Assembly (NCBI RefSeq): GCF_947500795.1
Contig: NZ_CANMTE010000002.1
Coordinates: forward strand, 1-64,000
Direction: 5' to 3'
DNA from: an uncultured Gelidibacter sp.
GTDB lineage: Bacteria; Bacteroidota; Bacteroidia; Flavobacteriales; Flavobacteriaceae
Length of the DNA: 64,000 nucleotides
A program made the translations under genes and the position numbers. Below the pieces are notes generated by a model that did not search any database, was not told the DNA's origin, and worked only from the letters and a program-made list of their open reading frames with translations. Within the stretch, counting starts at the first letter, position 1, and every line of letters starts with the position of its first letter. This document shows, piece by piece, positions 34,478-46,071 of this stretch.

Positions 34478-35326
34478 TTAATTAAGAGCAATGTTGTCTA
34501 TCAGTCGGATATCTCCTGCAAATACCGCTATAAACGCTCTATATGATTTTGATTTTTCTTTTGTTTCAACAGGCTGCAAAGTCTCTTCATCAGCAATTGT
34601 AAAGTATTCCAACTCTAATAATTCATGCTTTTTGAATTGTTCTTCAACCCATTTCGTGACCTCTTCTGCATTTTCCGTGCCAAAATGCGCTTTTGCAGCT
34701 GTTAGTGTTTGGAAAATAAAAGGTGCAACTTCGCGATGTTCTTTGGTTAAACGTTGATTTCTGGAACTCATAGCCAAGCCATCTTCTGCTCTAAAAATAT
34801 CACAACCCACAACGGTAACGCCAAGATTATGTTTTTCAACCAATTTCTGAATGATTCGCAATTGTTGAAAATCCTTCTCTCCAAAATATGCAAAATCAGG
34901 TTTTACGATTTCGAAAAGTCGTTTCACAATAGTTCCTACGCCATCAAAATGTCCTTTTCTGAATTTCCCTTCCATTTGATGCTCTAAACCATCAAAGTCA
35001 AAAGTCTCAGAAGCAATCGCATCACCATAAACATCTTCAACAGTTGGCGCATAAACCAAGATATCTTCAGAAAGCGACTTCAACATTTCAATATCACTCT
35101 CTAAAGTGCGCGGGTATTTTTTAAGATCGGAAGCATTGTCAAACTGGGTCGGATTGACAAAAATACTGACCACCATTTTGGCATTTTCTTGTAATCCTTT
35201 GTCTATTAATGACAAATGTCCTTCGTGTAAAGCACCCATTGTTGGCACAAAACCAAGGGTTTGATTTTTGAGCGCTAACCCATCTAACACGTGTCTTAAC
35301 TCCTCTTTTTTATGGCAGATTATCAT
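34478..35326 (-). CDS. panC: Pantothenate synthetase
   Basis: Joins pantoate and beta-alanine with ATP to give pantothenate, the coenzyme A precursor. The 282-residue protein has the HIGH-type block [16 protein letters not shown] near residues 26-41, [19 protein letters not shown] near 56, and FGEKDFQQL near 146. Length is normal. With panD directly downstream it supplies both the beta-alanine and the final step. It diverges from the half glycogen synthase gene and shares a 112-base promoter region with it. Confidence 0.96.
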   Translation of the reverse strand: MIICHKKEELRHVLDGLALKNQTLGFVPTMGALHEGHLSLIDKGLQENAKMVVSIFVNPTQFDNASDLKKYPRTLESDIEMLKSLSEDILVYAPTVEDVYGDAIASETFDFDGLEHQMEGKFRKGHFDGVGTIVKRLFEIVKPDFAYFGEKDFQQLRIIQKLVEKHNLGVTVVGCDIFRAEDGLAMSSRNQRLTKEHREVAPFIFQTLTAAKAHFGTENAEEVTKWVEEQFKKHELLELEYFTIADEETLQPVETKEKSKSYRAFIAVFAGDIRLIDNIALN

Positions 35327-35351
35327 TGTATAACAAAAAATTAACAGCCTG

Positions 35352-35359
35352 CAAACTTA
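35352..35359 (-). promoter_or_regulatory. -7 box for panC operon
   Basis: TAAGTTTG on the minus strand fits TAnnTTTG, about 26 bases before the panC start. Confidence 0.45.
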
Positions 35360-35390
35360 AGATTTTACTCGCAATCTGCATAAAATTTTG

Positions 35391-35398
35391 TAATTTTG
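35391..35398 (+). promoter_or_regulatory. -7 box for the glycogen-synthase-like gene
   Basis: TAATTTTG fits TAnnTTTG, about 40 bases before the ATG at 35439. Confidence 0.5.
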
Positions 35399-35438
35399 CG
35401 TGTTTTAAATTTTAACTTTTTTTTAAACTACGAGATTT

Positions 35439-36248
35439 ATGAAAGATAAGAGGATATTGTACGTGTCTTCCGAGGTTGTTCCTTATTTACCTGAAACTGA
35501 AATTTCTTCGATGTCTTTTGAGGCTCCAAGAATGGTAAATAAACAAGGTGGACAAATACGAATATTCATGCCAAGGTATGGAAACATAAACGAACGTAGA
35601 CACCAATTGCATGAAGTGATTAGGCTATCCGGGATCAACCTAGTAATTAACGATCTAGATATGCCACTTATTATTAAAGTAGCATCAATCCCTAAAGAAA
35701 GAATCCAAGTCTATTTTATTGACAACGAAGAATACTTTAAGAGAAAAGCAACCTTAACGGATGAAGATGGCAACATGTTTCCTGACAATGATGAGCGTGC
35801 TATATTCTTTGCAAAAGGCGTGATTGAAACGGTTAAAAAACTCAACTGGGCACCGGACATTATCCATGTTAACGGATGGTTGGCTTCCCTACTTCCTGTC
35901 TACTTAAAAGAGTACTACAAAAACGAACCTTTGTTTACGGACAGTAAAATTGTGACCTCCATATACAATCAAAGCTTCGATGGTACGTTAGATGAAGGTA
36001 TGATAAACAAAGTAAAATTTGATAATATTGATGAGGCTGCCGTTAAAGTATTGGAAACTCCTACTTATAACAACCTTATGAAAGTTGCAATTGATTACTC
36101 TGATGCGCTTATAAAAGGCTCTTCTGAACTCCCACAAGAATTGGAAGATTACCTAAAAGCATCAGATAAACCAGTTTTAGACTATTTCTCCCAAGAAGAT
36201 TTTGCTGAACCTTACGCTGAGTTTTACAACACTAAAGTACTCGTTTAA
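35439..36248 (+). CDS. Glycogen/starch synthase N-terminal half (GT5 domain only)
   Basis: A 269-residue protein that matches only the N-terminal Rossmann domain of GT5 glycogen synthases (ILYVSSEVVPYLPE, RIFMPRYGNI, PDIIHVNGWLASLLPVYLK). The C-terminal sugar-nucleotide-binding domain is absent and a stop follows at a natural-looking end (EFYNTKVLV), so this is a stand-alone half protein rather than an obvious truncation. The KxGGL sugar-nucleotide loop after the first strand is replaced by ETEISSMS, so catalysis is unlikely. It is followed 50 bases on by a DUF4270 lipoprotein and glmS, an order that suggests an envelope or sugar-sensing job. The function is not known. Confidence 0.8.
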   Translation: MKDKRILYVSSEVVPYLPETEISSMSFEAPRMVNKQGGQIRIFMPRYGNINERRHQLHEVIRLSGINLVINDLDMPLIIKVASIPKERIQVYFIDNEEYFKRKATLTDEDGNMFPDNDERAIFFAKGVIETVKKLNWAPDIIHVNGWLASLLPVYLKEYYKNEPLFTDSKIVTSIYNQSFDGTLDEGMINKVKFDNIDEAAVKVLETPTYNNLMKVAIDYSDALIKGSSELPQELEDYLKASDKPVLDYFSQEDFAEPYAEFYNTKVLV

Positions 36249-36298
36249 CACCTTAGTAAAACTATTCTATTCGCTTTTCAATCTATTTAAACACATTA

Positions 36299-37912
36299 AT
36301 GAAAAAGACAAAATTCGCCTATACACCACTATTCCTACTTGTAGCACTAATGACTTTGATCATTGGATGTGATAAAGATTATGTGTCTCTAGATTCAGAT
36401 ATTTCTGGACAAAACAATTTTGGTGTGGCTGATAGCCAGTATGAAGTTACTGCATACACCAACAAACTTAACCCTGTTCAAACCAACGGATTGCCATCCA
36501 ATTTATTAGGCTACTATAACAATCTCGTATACGGTTCAACTACCGCCCATGTGGTTTCACAATTGGCACCGGCTATATATGACCCTAAGTTTCCTGAAGA
36601 TGTAAGATTGGATTCTGTGGTTTTAACAGTGCCTTATTTCAGTAAGGCTACAGGCAATAAAGATGGTGTTACAACCTATCAATTGGATTCTGTTTATGGT
36701 TCTTCACCTATCAATTTAAAGATTTACGAGAACACGTACTTTTTGAGAAGTTTTGATCCAAACTCGGAATTCAACAGTCCTCAGAAATATTATTCAGACC
36801 GTTCATTGTCTGCTTCTTCTAAAATTCCTTTAGCATCTTTAAAGGGTACGCAATTACAAAGCATCACTAACTTTAAACCTAGTACTGCAGAAATTGTTCA
36901 GAAAGTTGGCGACGAAGTTACAAGGGTAGCGCCAGCGTTACGCTTAAAAATGGATACTGAATTTTGGAAGAATAAGATCATTCTGAAAGAAGGAGGTACT
37001 GAACTTAGCAACGCGAATAATTTTCAAAATTACTTCAGAGGTATTTACTTTGAAGCTGAAGCTATTAATAACAAGGGCAGCATGATGCTTCTTAATTTTG
37101 CAGCGGCCAATGCAAGTATTATCTTGCATTACTCCTCACCTCCTACCGGAACAGCAACGGAGCGCGTTAAAGGAAATTATCAATTAAACTTCTCTGGAAA
37201 TAGAGCTAATTTCTTTGACAATACTAACACGTTACCAATTCCTCAAGGCAATCCAACTACAGGTGATGAAAAGTTGTATTTGAAAGGTGGACAAGGCGCA
37301 ATGGCTGTTATCAATTTATTTGATGGTACTGACATTGACAGCGACTTAGGTACACTAACGCCATTTGAGGAGTTTAAAAACGCCTATGTTGAAACAGATG
37401 CGAATGGTAAGTTTGTAAAAGCAAAACGTTTGATTAATGAAGCTAATTTGGTGTTTTATGTTGATCAATCGTTGACACAAGGCCAAGAACCTGACAGAAT
37501 CTATATTTACGATACAAAAAACAACAGACCTTTATTTGATTATAGTTTTGATACGGCCGACAATGTGACGCCTAACGACTCTAGAATCAACCACCTTGGT
37601 AAATTGCAACGTGTAAGTGATGACAAAAACTCTCAAGGGGTTAAATATAAAATCAGGATTACGGAACACATCAAGAATCTTTTGTTAAGAGATTCAACCA
37701 ATGTCAGTCTTGGTTTAGCCGTTTCAACAAACGTCAACGCTGAAGGTGGCTCAGTACCACTTTCCGTTTTGTCAACAGAAAATAAACCAGTAAAAACAGT
37801 TCCAGTTAGCGCTATTCTTTCTCCAAAGGGCACAGTGTTATATGGCAACAATACAACCGACCAAACTAAAAAATTATATTTGGAGATATTTTATACAGAA
37901 CCTAACAAATAA
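36299..37912 (+). CDS. DUF4270 domain lipoprotein
   Basis: A 537-residue predicted lipoprotein: signal peptide ending LVALMTLIIGC, Cys at 24. The mature protein is beta-rich, with SDISGQNNFGVADSQYEVTAYT, the SVVLTVPYFS block near residue 105 and VSLGLAVSTN near the end, as in DUF4270 proteins of Flavobacteriia. The molecular function is unknown. It lies five bases before glmS and 50 bases after the glycogen-synthase-like gene, so the three are probably one operon. Confidence 0.85.
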   Translation: MKKTKFAYTPLFLLVALMTLIIGCDKDYVSLDSDISGQNNFGVADSQYEVTAYTNKLNPVQTNGLPSNLLGYYNNLVYGSTTAHVVSQLAPAIYDPKFPEDVRLDSVVLTVPYFSKATGNKDGVTTYQLDSVYGSSPINLKIYENTYFLRSFDPNSEFNSPQKYYSDRSLSASSKIPLASLKGTQLQSITNFKPSTAEIVQKVGDEVTRVAPALRLKMDTEFWKNKIILKEGGTELSNANNFQNYFRGIYFEAEAINNKGSMMLLNFAAANASIILHYSSPPTGTATERVKGNYQLNFSGNRANFFDNTNTLPIPQGNPTTGDEKLYLKGGQGAMAVINLFDGTDIDSDLGTLTPFEEFKNAYVETDANGKFVKAKRLINEANLVFYVDQSLTQGQEPDRIYIYDTKNNRPLFDYSFDTADNVTPNDSRINHLGKLQRVSDDKNSQGVKYKIRITEHIKNLLLRDSTNVSLGLAVSTNVNAEGGSVPLSVLSTENKPVKTVPVSAILSPKGTVLYGNNTTDQTKKLYLEIFYTEPNK

Positions 37913-37917
37913 ATTAT

Positions 37918-39765
37918 ATGTGCGGAATCGTTGGATACATCGGTCATAGAGAGGCCTATCCTATTATTTTAAAAGGATTAAAAAGATTAGAATACAGAGG
38001 TTATGACAGTGCTGGTATTGCGTTATTTGATGGTGAAGACCTCAATTTAAGCAAAACAAAAGGCAAGGTTGCTGACTTACAAGAACTACTAGAAAAAACA
38101 ATTTCAACTAAGGGGAAATTGGGCATGGGTCACACACGTTGGGCAACTCACGGTGTTCCAAATGATGTGAATTCACATCCTCATTATTCCAATTCAGGAA
38201 ACCTTATTATTATTCATAATGGAATTATTGAAAATTATGAATCATTAAAAAAGGAATTAATCCAACGTGGTTACACATTTCAATCAGATACGGATACGGA
38301 AGTATTGGTCAATTTGATTGAGGATGTCATGATCAATGAAAAAGTAAAACTTGGAAAAGCGGTTCAAATCGCATTAAACCAAGTAGTCGGTGCATACGCT
38401 ATTGCTGTGTTTGACAAGTCAAGACCAAAGGAAATTGTAGTTGCCAAACTTGGTAGCCCATTGGCAATTGGTATTGGCGAAGGTGAATTTTTCATCGCTA
38501 GTGACGCTTCTCCTTTTATTGAATTTACAGATAATGCCATTTATCTTGAAGACGAAGAAATGGCAATCCTTAGGCTTGATAAAGACATCAAAATCAGAAA
38601 GATTTTAGATGATTCTTTGGTCAATCCGTATATCCAAAAATTACAACTCAATTTAGAACAGATTGAGAAAGGTGGCTATGATCATTTTATGATTAAAGAA
38701 ATCCACGAACAGCCTTTAGCTATAAAAGACACTTATAGAGGTCGATTATTGGTAAACGAAGGCATTATAAAAATGGCGGGTATTGAAGATAATATGAAAC
38801 GCTTTTTAAATGCAGATCGTATTATCATTGTAGCTTGTGGTACGTCTTGGCACGCAGGATTAGTTGCTGAATATATTTTTGAGGATTTGGCTAGAATCCC
38901 TGTTGAAGTGGAATATGCATCTGAATTCAGATATAGAAATCCTGTGATTACAGAAAAAGATGTGGTAATCGCCATTTCTCAATCTGGTGAAACTGCAGAT
39001 ACTTTGGCGGCTATTAAATTAGCAAAATCTAAAGGTGCTTTCGTATTTGGTGTATGTAACGTAGTTGGTTCTTCTATTGCAAGAGAAACTGATGCTGGCG
39101 CTTACACACATGCTGGTCCTGAAATTGGTGTGGCATCAACAAAAGCATTTACCACTCAAATTACAATCTTGACTTTAATTGCCTTACGTCTTGCAAGAGC
39201 CAAAGGAACTATGTCAAGTTCTGACTATAGAAGACAGTTACAGGAAATGGAATTAATTCCTGAAAAAGTAACTGAAGCTTTAAAAGCAGACAAGCACATT
39301 CAAGCTATTGCAGAAGCCTACAAAGATTCTCCAAACATGCTTTATTTAGGAAGAGGTTACAACTTCCCTGTAGCATTAGAAGGTGCATTGAAACTTAAGG
39401 AGATTTCATACATTCATGCGGAAGGATATCCTGCTGCTGAAATGAAACACGGCCCAATTGCATTAATTGATGAAAACATGCCTGTCATTGTAATCGCTAC
39501 TAAAAAAGGGCATTACGAAAAGGTAGTTAGTAACATACAAGAAATCAAATCTAGAAAAGGTAAGATTATTGGTATTGTTACCGAAGGTGATGTGAGTGTA
39601 AGAGAACTTGCTGATTATGTGATAGAAGTTCCAGAAACCTTAGAAAACCTATCGCCATTACTAACAACAATCCCACTTCAACTCTTATCATACCATATTG
39701 CGGTAATGTTAGGTAAAAACGTGGATCAACCAAGAAACCTTGCAAAATCTGTAACCGTGGAATAG
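37918..39765 (+). CDS. glmS: Glutamine--fructose-6-phosphate transaminase (isomerizing)
   Basis: Makes glucosamine-6-phosphate from fructose-6-phosphate and glutamine, the first step to amino sugars of the cell wall and LPS. The 615-residue protein begins MCGIVGYIGHREAYPI with the catalytic Cys2, and has GHTRWATHGVP and HNGIIENYESLKKELI in the glutaminase domain. Two SIS domains follow (VACGTSWHAGL, ISQSGETADTLAA, GRGYNFPVALEGALKLKEISY) and it ends NLAKSVTVE. All parts are intact. No glmS ribozyme is seen in the five-base gap upstream. A strong terminator follows. Confidence 0.97.
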   Translation: MCGIVGYIGHREAYPIILKGLKRLEYRGYDSAGIALFDGEDLNLSKTKGKVADLQELLEKTISTKGKLGMGHTRWATHGVPNDVNSHPHYSNSGNLIIIHNGIIENYESLKKELIQRGYTFQSDTDTEVLVNLIEDVMINEKVKLGKAVQIALNQVVGAYAIAVFDKSRPKEIVVAKLGSPLAIGIGEGEFFIASDASPFIEFTDNAIYLEDEEMAILRLDKDIKIRKILDDSLVNPYIQKLQLNLEQIEKGGYDHFMIKEIHEQPLAIKDTYRGRLLVNEGIIKMAGIEDNMKRFLNADRIIIVACGTSWHAGLVAEYIFEDLARIPVEVEYASEFRYRNPVITEKDVVIAISQSGETADTLAAIKLAKSKGAFVFGVCNVVGSSIARETDAGAYTHAGPEIGVASTKAFTTQITILTLIALRLARAKGTMSSSDYRRQLQEMELIPEKVTEALKADKHIQAIAEAYKDSPNMLYLGRGYNFPVALEGALKLKEISYIHAEGYPAAEMKHGPIALIDENMPVIVIATKKGHYEKVVSNIQEIKSRKGKIIGIVTEGDVSVRELADYVIEVPETLENLSPLLTTIPLQLLSYHIAVMLGKNVDQPRNLAKSVTVE

Positions 39766-39809
39766 CGATTCCATCAATTGTTACTTTTACAATAAATTTA
39801 CCCTTAAGA

Positions 39810-39849
39810 GGGCCAAAAACTATTAAATCTTAGTTTTTGGCCCTTTTTT
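39810..39849 (+). terminator. Rho-independent terminator after glmS
   Basis: GGGCCAAAAACTA (39810-39822) pairs perfectly with TAGTTTTTGGCCC (39831-39843) and is followed by six T residues. Confidence 0.88.
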
Positions 39850-39978
39850 AATGGATTTATCAATTTTTAAAGTATTTCATTAACAAATTATACTATGCAT
39901 GCATAATTTTTTAAAAAAAACAATTATAAGTATGATTATATTATTTATATTGGTATCCAAATTAACTAATTTCCTAAA

Positions 39979-42729
39979 ATGAAAACAATTCTTAAGATTA
40001 TGCTACTGTTCTGCGTTACACTCACGTATTCGCAAACAACAGTTACAGGAAAAGTAACCGACACAAATGGACAACCGCTACCAGGAGCCAACGTCATTGT
40101 TGTAGGCACAGCCACTGGTACAATAACAGATTTTGATGGTAACTACTCGTTAAACGCTCCTCAAACCCCACCTTTTTCTATTCAGGTGAGTAGTGTTGGA
40201 TTTGATACCGTTACAAAAGAAGTCACCTCAACAACTCAAGCTATCGATTTCAAATTAAGAGAAGGAACCTCTTTAGATGAAGTGGTAATTTCTGCTTCCA
40301 GAACACCAGAACGTGTTTTTGAATCGCCAGTAACTGTTGAAAGATTTGGTCTTAAGGAAATAAAAAACACAGCTTCTGCAGGGTTTTACGACGGATTGGA
40401 AAACTTAAAGGGAGTAGATATTAACACTAACAGTTTAACATTTAAATCAATTAACACCAGAGGTTTCGCCTCGTTTGCCAATACGCGCTTTATGCAATTG
40501 GTAGATGGTATGGACAACTCTTCTCCGGCGTTGAACTTCCCAATAGGAAATTTAGTTGGTATGAATGAAACTGACGTATTAAGTGTTGAGTTATTACCTG
40601 GTGCAGCATCTGCTTTATATGGTGCGAACGCCTTTAACGGTATCCTCTTTATGCGTAGTAAAAACCCATTCGATTTTCAAGGTATTAGTGGATACCACAA
40701 GCAAGGAATCACTTCCCAAGATGCTAGTGGAGATAACACTTATAGAGATTCAGGTATAAGAATGGCTTATAAATTCACTGATCATTTTGCTGCAAAAGTG
40801 AATTTTGGTTGGTTGAAAGGAACGGACTGGACCGCTAATAATTATGCTGGTAAACCAGGTTCAGGAGATACAAGAGCAAGTATTGGTTATGACGGTTACA
40901 ACATTTATGGAGATGAAGTTTCTACAAACATTAGAGCTGCTTCTGGTGGATTAGGGGTTATTCCTGATGTGGTAGTTAGCCGTACAGGTTATGAAGAACG
41001 TGATTTGACTGATTACAATGCGGAAAGCATCAAAGCGGACTGGGGATTATATTTTAGACCTTGGGCTAACGATTTTGAAATTCAATATGTTGGTAAAGTT
41101 GGTACAGGTTCTACAATCTACCAAGGAACAAACCGCTATGCTATTGATAATTTCATTCAGCAACAACATAAAATTGAAGTTAAGAACGACAATTTCTTCG
41201 TAAGAGGGTATGTAGTTTCGGATAATGCCGGCGATTCTTATGACATGGTATTTACCGGAATTAACATCAACCGTGCATGGAAACCAGATCAATTATGGTT
41301 CCAACAGTATATTCAAACTTATGCAGGTGCAACCTTTAATGGTGCAAATGATGCACAAGCGCACGCAGCAGCAAGATCAGTAGCAGAAACTGGACGATAT
41401 GCACCAGGATCTCCTGAATTTAAAGAAGCATTTGACAGAATCATCAAGGATCCTGATTTTTCTAAAGGATCACAATTTAGAGATGAATCTAAATATTCAC
41501 ATGTGGATGCCAATTACAATTTCAGCCACTTATGGGATGTTATCGATATTCAAGTTGGTGGGTCTTATAGAAAATATGAGCTAAATTCTTCAGGTACTAT
41601 CTATACAGATTATGATGGTTCTATCCCTTATTCAGAATTTGGAGTCTATACCCAAATGCAAAAAGGATTTGACCTAGGCGAAGAGATGAAATTGAAGTTA
41701 ACAGCATCTGCTCGTTATGACAAATCAGAATTTTTTGACGGATTCTTATCACCAAGACTTTCTGCTGGTTTAACAGTTAACCAAAACCATAACATTAGAG
41801 CATCTGTGCAAACAGGATTCAGAAACCCTACAACTCAAGATTTATTTATTGGTTTAGATGCTGGTCGTGCCATTTTAGTTGGTTCAGCTCCTGCAAACTT
41901 AGACCGTTACTCGCGTAGTTATGATATTAGTGCTGCCGGACAGGCTGGCTTTGGTCAACCTGCTCAAATTACGCAAACAGGTGGTGCTGCTTATACCAAT
42001 TCCTATTTAGCTTCTTCAGTAAGTGCTTTTGCTAAATCTGAAAATCCTGCCGACTTAGAAATTGGAAATTCAGCGCTTGTAACACCTGAAAAAATCACCA
42101 CTGCAGAAGTTGGATATAGAGGTAAAATTGATAGAGTAGTTATTGATATGAGTGTGTATTATAACAAATACCAAGATTTCATTTCTGGTGAAGTTGTAGT
42201 CGCTCCTTTTTACGGAACTGTAGGTGATAATGGTTTGTCTATAGCAGCAATTGCCAATGGCGATTATAAAGCTTACCAAACTTACACCAACTCAACAGCT
42301 GATGTTAACTCTTATGGAGGTTCTATCGGTATCACTACTAAGGTCTTTGGAGATTTTGACTTAGGAGGAAGTTATACGTACACGAAACAAGATTTCGATC
42401 AAGCGGCTTTCCCTGATTTCAAAACAAGTTTTAACACACCAGAACACAAAGCAAAAATTAATTTTGGTAACGCCAACTTATTTAAAAACTTCGGCTTTAA
42501 TACGGCATGGAGATGGAGTGACGATTACTACTGGCAAGCAACATTTGGTGATGGTGCCATCCCAGCTTATCACGCATTAGATGCACAAATCAACTACACT
42601 GTACCTTCAATTAAATCTACTTTTAAAGCAGGTGCAACCAACGTTCTTGGTGAAGAATACAATACAGCAATTGGTACAGGTTCTATAGGATCAATGTATT
42701 ACGTTTCCTGGACTATCAATAACTTATAA
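39979..42729 (+). CDS. TonB-dependent receptor paired with SGNH lipoprotein
   Basis: A 916-residue outer-membrane receptor: signal peptide (MLLFCVTLTYS), carboxypeptidase-like domain (about 20-100, GQPLPGANVIVVGTATGT, FDGNYSL), TonB-box-like SLDEVVISASRTPERV, plug (INTRGFASFANTRFMQLVDG, LPGAASALYGANAFNGIL) and barrel. The end, YYVSWTINNL, lacks the usual terminal aromatic residue. It is followed 12 bases on by an SGNH-hydrolase lipoprotein, and no SusD-like gene is present. The pair probably handles an esterified or lipid-like substrate; this is inferred from the neighbour only. Confidence 0.92.
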   Translation: MKTILKIMLLFCVTLTYSQTTVTGKVTDTNGQPLPGANVIVVGTATGTITDFDGNYSLNAPQTPPFSIQVSSVGFDTVTKEVTSTTQAIDFKLREGTSLDEVVISASRTPERVFESPVTVERFGLKEIKNTASAGFYDGLENLKGVDINTNSLTFKSINTRGFASFANTRFMQLVDGMDNSSPALNFPIGNLVGMNETDVLSVELLPGAASALYGANAFNGILFMRSKNPFDFQGISGYHKQGITSQDASGDNTYRDSGIRMAYKFTDHFAAKVNFGWLKGTDWTANNYAGKPGSGDTRASIGYDGYNIYGDEVSTNIRAASGGLGVIPDVVVSRTGYEERDLTDYNAESIKADWGLYFRPWANDFEIQYVGKVGTGSTIYQGTNRYAIDNFIQQQHKIEVKNDNFFVRGYVVSDNAGDSYDMVFTGININRAWKPDQLWFQQYIQTYAGATFNGANDAQAHAAARSVAETGRYAPGSPEFKEAFDRIIKDPDFSKGSQFRDESKYSHVDANYNFSHLWDVIDIQVGGSYRKYELNSSGTIYTDYDGSIPYSEFGVYTQMQKGFDLGEEMKLKLTASARYDKSEFFDGFLSPRLSAGLTVNQNHNIRASVQTGFRNPTTQDLFIGLDAGRAILVGSAPANLDRYSRSYDISAAGQAGFGQPAQITQTGGAAYTNSYLASSVSAFAKSENPADLEIGNSALVTPEKITTAEVGYRGKIDRVVIDMSVYYNKYQDFISGEVVVAPFYGTVGDNGLSIAAIANGDYKAYQTYTNSTADVNSYGGSIGITTKVFGDFDLGGSYTYTKQDFDQAAFPDFKTSFNTPEHKAKINFGNANLFKNFGFNTAWRWSDDYYWQATFGDGAIPAYHALDAQINYTVPSIKSTFKAGATNVLGEEYNTAIGTGSIGSMYYVSWTINNL

Positions 42730-42740
42730 AAAATAACACA

Positions 42741-44357
42741 ATGAAAAATATAAAATATTTACTGCTGTCCGCCATTTTAGTAGGTTTCACAGCGTGTAGT
42801 GAAGATGATTATGATTATAACCCCGCTCCTGAACCACTTCCGGAACTAACCGCTGGCTCTGTAGACTTTTCAAATTATGTAGCTGTTGGGGCATCGTTTT
42901 CAGCAGGATTTACAGATGGCGCATTGTTTATAAAAGGTCAGGAAAATTCATTTCCAAACATTTTAAATAACCAGTTTGCAACTGTTGGTGGCGGTTCATT
43001 TACACAGCCATTAATGAAAGATAACATTGGCGGATTTGTTATGGGCTCAACTGTGGTGCAGTCTCCAAGATATTATGTAGATTTATCAGGACCATCACCT
43101 TCACCAAAACTATTGGATGCTACACCAACAACACAATTAACCGAGCGTTTGACGGGTTCGTTTAACAACTACGGTATACCAGGTCTTAAAAGCTTCCATT
43201 TAGGAATACAAGGCTATGGTGCTGCTAACCCTTATTTCGGTCGTATGGCATCTAGTGCCACAGCGACAGTAATTGGTGATGCAGCAGCTAAAAACCCAAC
43301 CTTCTTTACGCTTTCAGAAATAGGCGGGAATGATGTTTTAGCATATGCTACTTCTGGTGGAACAGGTGTAAACCAATTGGGTAATATTGATCCTAGAACT
43401 TACGGTTCAAATGACATCACAGACCCTAATGTGTTTGCAGCGTCATTTAAAGGTGCAGTAGCAGAATTAACAAAAAATGGTGCAAAAGGGGCTGTGGCAA
43501 ATGTACCTTACATTACAAACTTAGCTCATTTTACAACCGTACCTTATAAACCTTTAAGCCCTGCTAATCCGGCGTTCGGACCACAAATTCCATTGTTGAA
43601 TAACATTTTTGGAGCCTTAAATCAAATTTTCGCACAGGTTGACCCAAGCAGAAAAATTGTTTTCTCAGAAACAGCTGCAAGTGCTGTAGTTATTTATGAT
43701 GAAAGCTTAACAAATATTGCTCCGGTAATTGAAGGTGCTCTTAATGCGAGTCCAACATTCCCTGCATTTATTGCACAGTTTGGATTGCCAGCTCAAGCGG
43801 CTCCATTAGTAGCGAATCTTCTTGCAACTACTTACGGTCAAGCAAGACAAGCTACAGCTAATGACTTACTCGTTTTACCAAGTATGAATACTATTGGTAC
43901 CGTTAATATGGCCTCTGTTCAAACATTAATGGCGAAAGGTTTACCTCAAGCTTTGGCGGGTCAGTTTTCTGTAGAAGGCGTAACATTGCCTTTAGCTGAT
44001 AAATGGGTTTTGATCCCAACTGAGCAAGCAGAAATTAAAACTGCTACAGACGCTTACAACCAAATTATTGCAGCGGTTGCAGCAGAAAAAAACTTAGCTC
44101 TTGTTGATTTTAAATCTATTTTAGAGAAAGCTACTACTGAAGGCATTCATGATGGCGATTTTATCTTCAGAACTAACTTGGTGAGTGGTGGATTGATTAG
44201 TTTGGATGGTGTGCATTTAACATCAAGAGGCTATGCACTTATGGCTAACGAATTCTTGAAAGCCATTGATGCTCAGTACGGCTCTAATTTTATAGCGGCT
44301 GGCGTAAAAGCTAACGCTGGAGATTATCCAACAAACTACAGCAAAGACTTAAGATAA
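42741..44357 (+). CDS. SGNH/GDSL-type hydrolase lipoprotein
   Basis: A 538-residue outer-membrane-type lipoprotein (signal peptide ends VGFTAC, Cys at 19). The hydrolase core shows block I with the nucleophile Ser52 in VAVGASFSAG, block III GGNDV, and the catalytic Asp-His pair in SLDGVHLTSRGYALMAN near the C-terminus. SGNH enzymes cut ester bonds in lipids, acylated sugars and similar molecules. Its start is 12 bases after the stop of a TonB receptor, so the two are co-expressed and probably act together at the cell surface. A terminator follows. Confidence 0.88.
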   Translation: MKNIKYLLLSAILVGFTACSEDDYDYNPAPEPLPELTAGSVDFSNYVAVGASFSAGFTDGALFIKGQENSFPNILNNQFATVGGGSFTQPLMKDNIGGFVMGSTVVQSPRYYVDLSGPSPSPKLLDATPTTQLTERLTGSFNNYGIPGLKSFHLGIQGYGAANPYFGRMASSATATVIGDAAAKNPTFFTLSEIGGNDVLAYATSGGTGVNQLGNIDPRTYGSNDITDPNVFAASFKGAVAELTKNGAKGAVANVPYITNLAHFTTVPYKPLSPANPAFGPQIPLLNNIFGALNQIFAQVDPSRKIVFSETAASAVVIYDESLTNIAPVIEGALNASPTFPAFIAQFGLPAQAAPLVANLLATTYGQARQATANDLLVLPSMNTIGTVNMASVQTLMAKGLPQALAGQFSVEGVTLPLADKWVLIPTEQAEIKTATDAYNQIIAAVAAEKNLALVDFKSILEKATTEGIHDGDFIFRTNLVSGGLISLDGVHLTSRGYALMANEFLKAIDAQYGSNFIAAGVKANAGDYPTNYSKDLR

Positions 44358-44380
44358 TTAAGAATTAAAATTTATAATTA

Positions 44381-44409
44381 AAACACCTTTCCAAAGAAGG
44401 TGTTTTTTT
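44381..44409 (+). terminator. Rho-independent terminator after SGNH gene
   Basis: AAACACCTT pairs with AAGGTGTTT and is followed by a T run, about 25 bases after the stop codon. Confidence 0.8.
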
Positions 44410-44457
44410 ATGCTTAAAAAACCGTATAAAAGGAGTTTATAATTAGTTAAAAAACTA

Positions 44458-44465
44458 TATCTTTG
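44458..44465 (+). promoter_or_regulatory. -7 box for atpD-atpC
   Basis: TATCTTTG fits TAnnTTTG. A TTTA at 44436-44439 sits near the expected -33 position. The leader would be about 75 nt and contains a small ACCCA/TGGGT stem. Confidence 0.55.
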
Positions 44466-44545
44466 CAGCGCGAAAAACAAACTACCCAACTCATTTGGGT
44501 AAAAACATTTTAGCAAAAAAATTCAATTCAACATTAAACATATAA

Positions 44546-46057
<1,512 letters not shown>

Positions 46058-46071
46058 TAATAAGTAAGCAG

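Noticed and set aside
37913-37917. glmS ribozyme before glmS
   Set aside because: Only five bases separate glmS from the preceding gene, and no ribozyme fold is seen.
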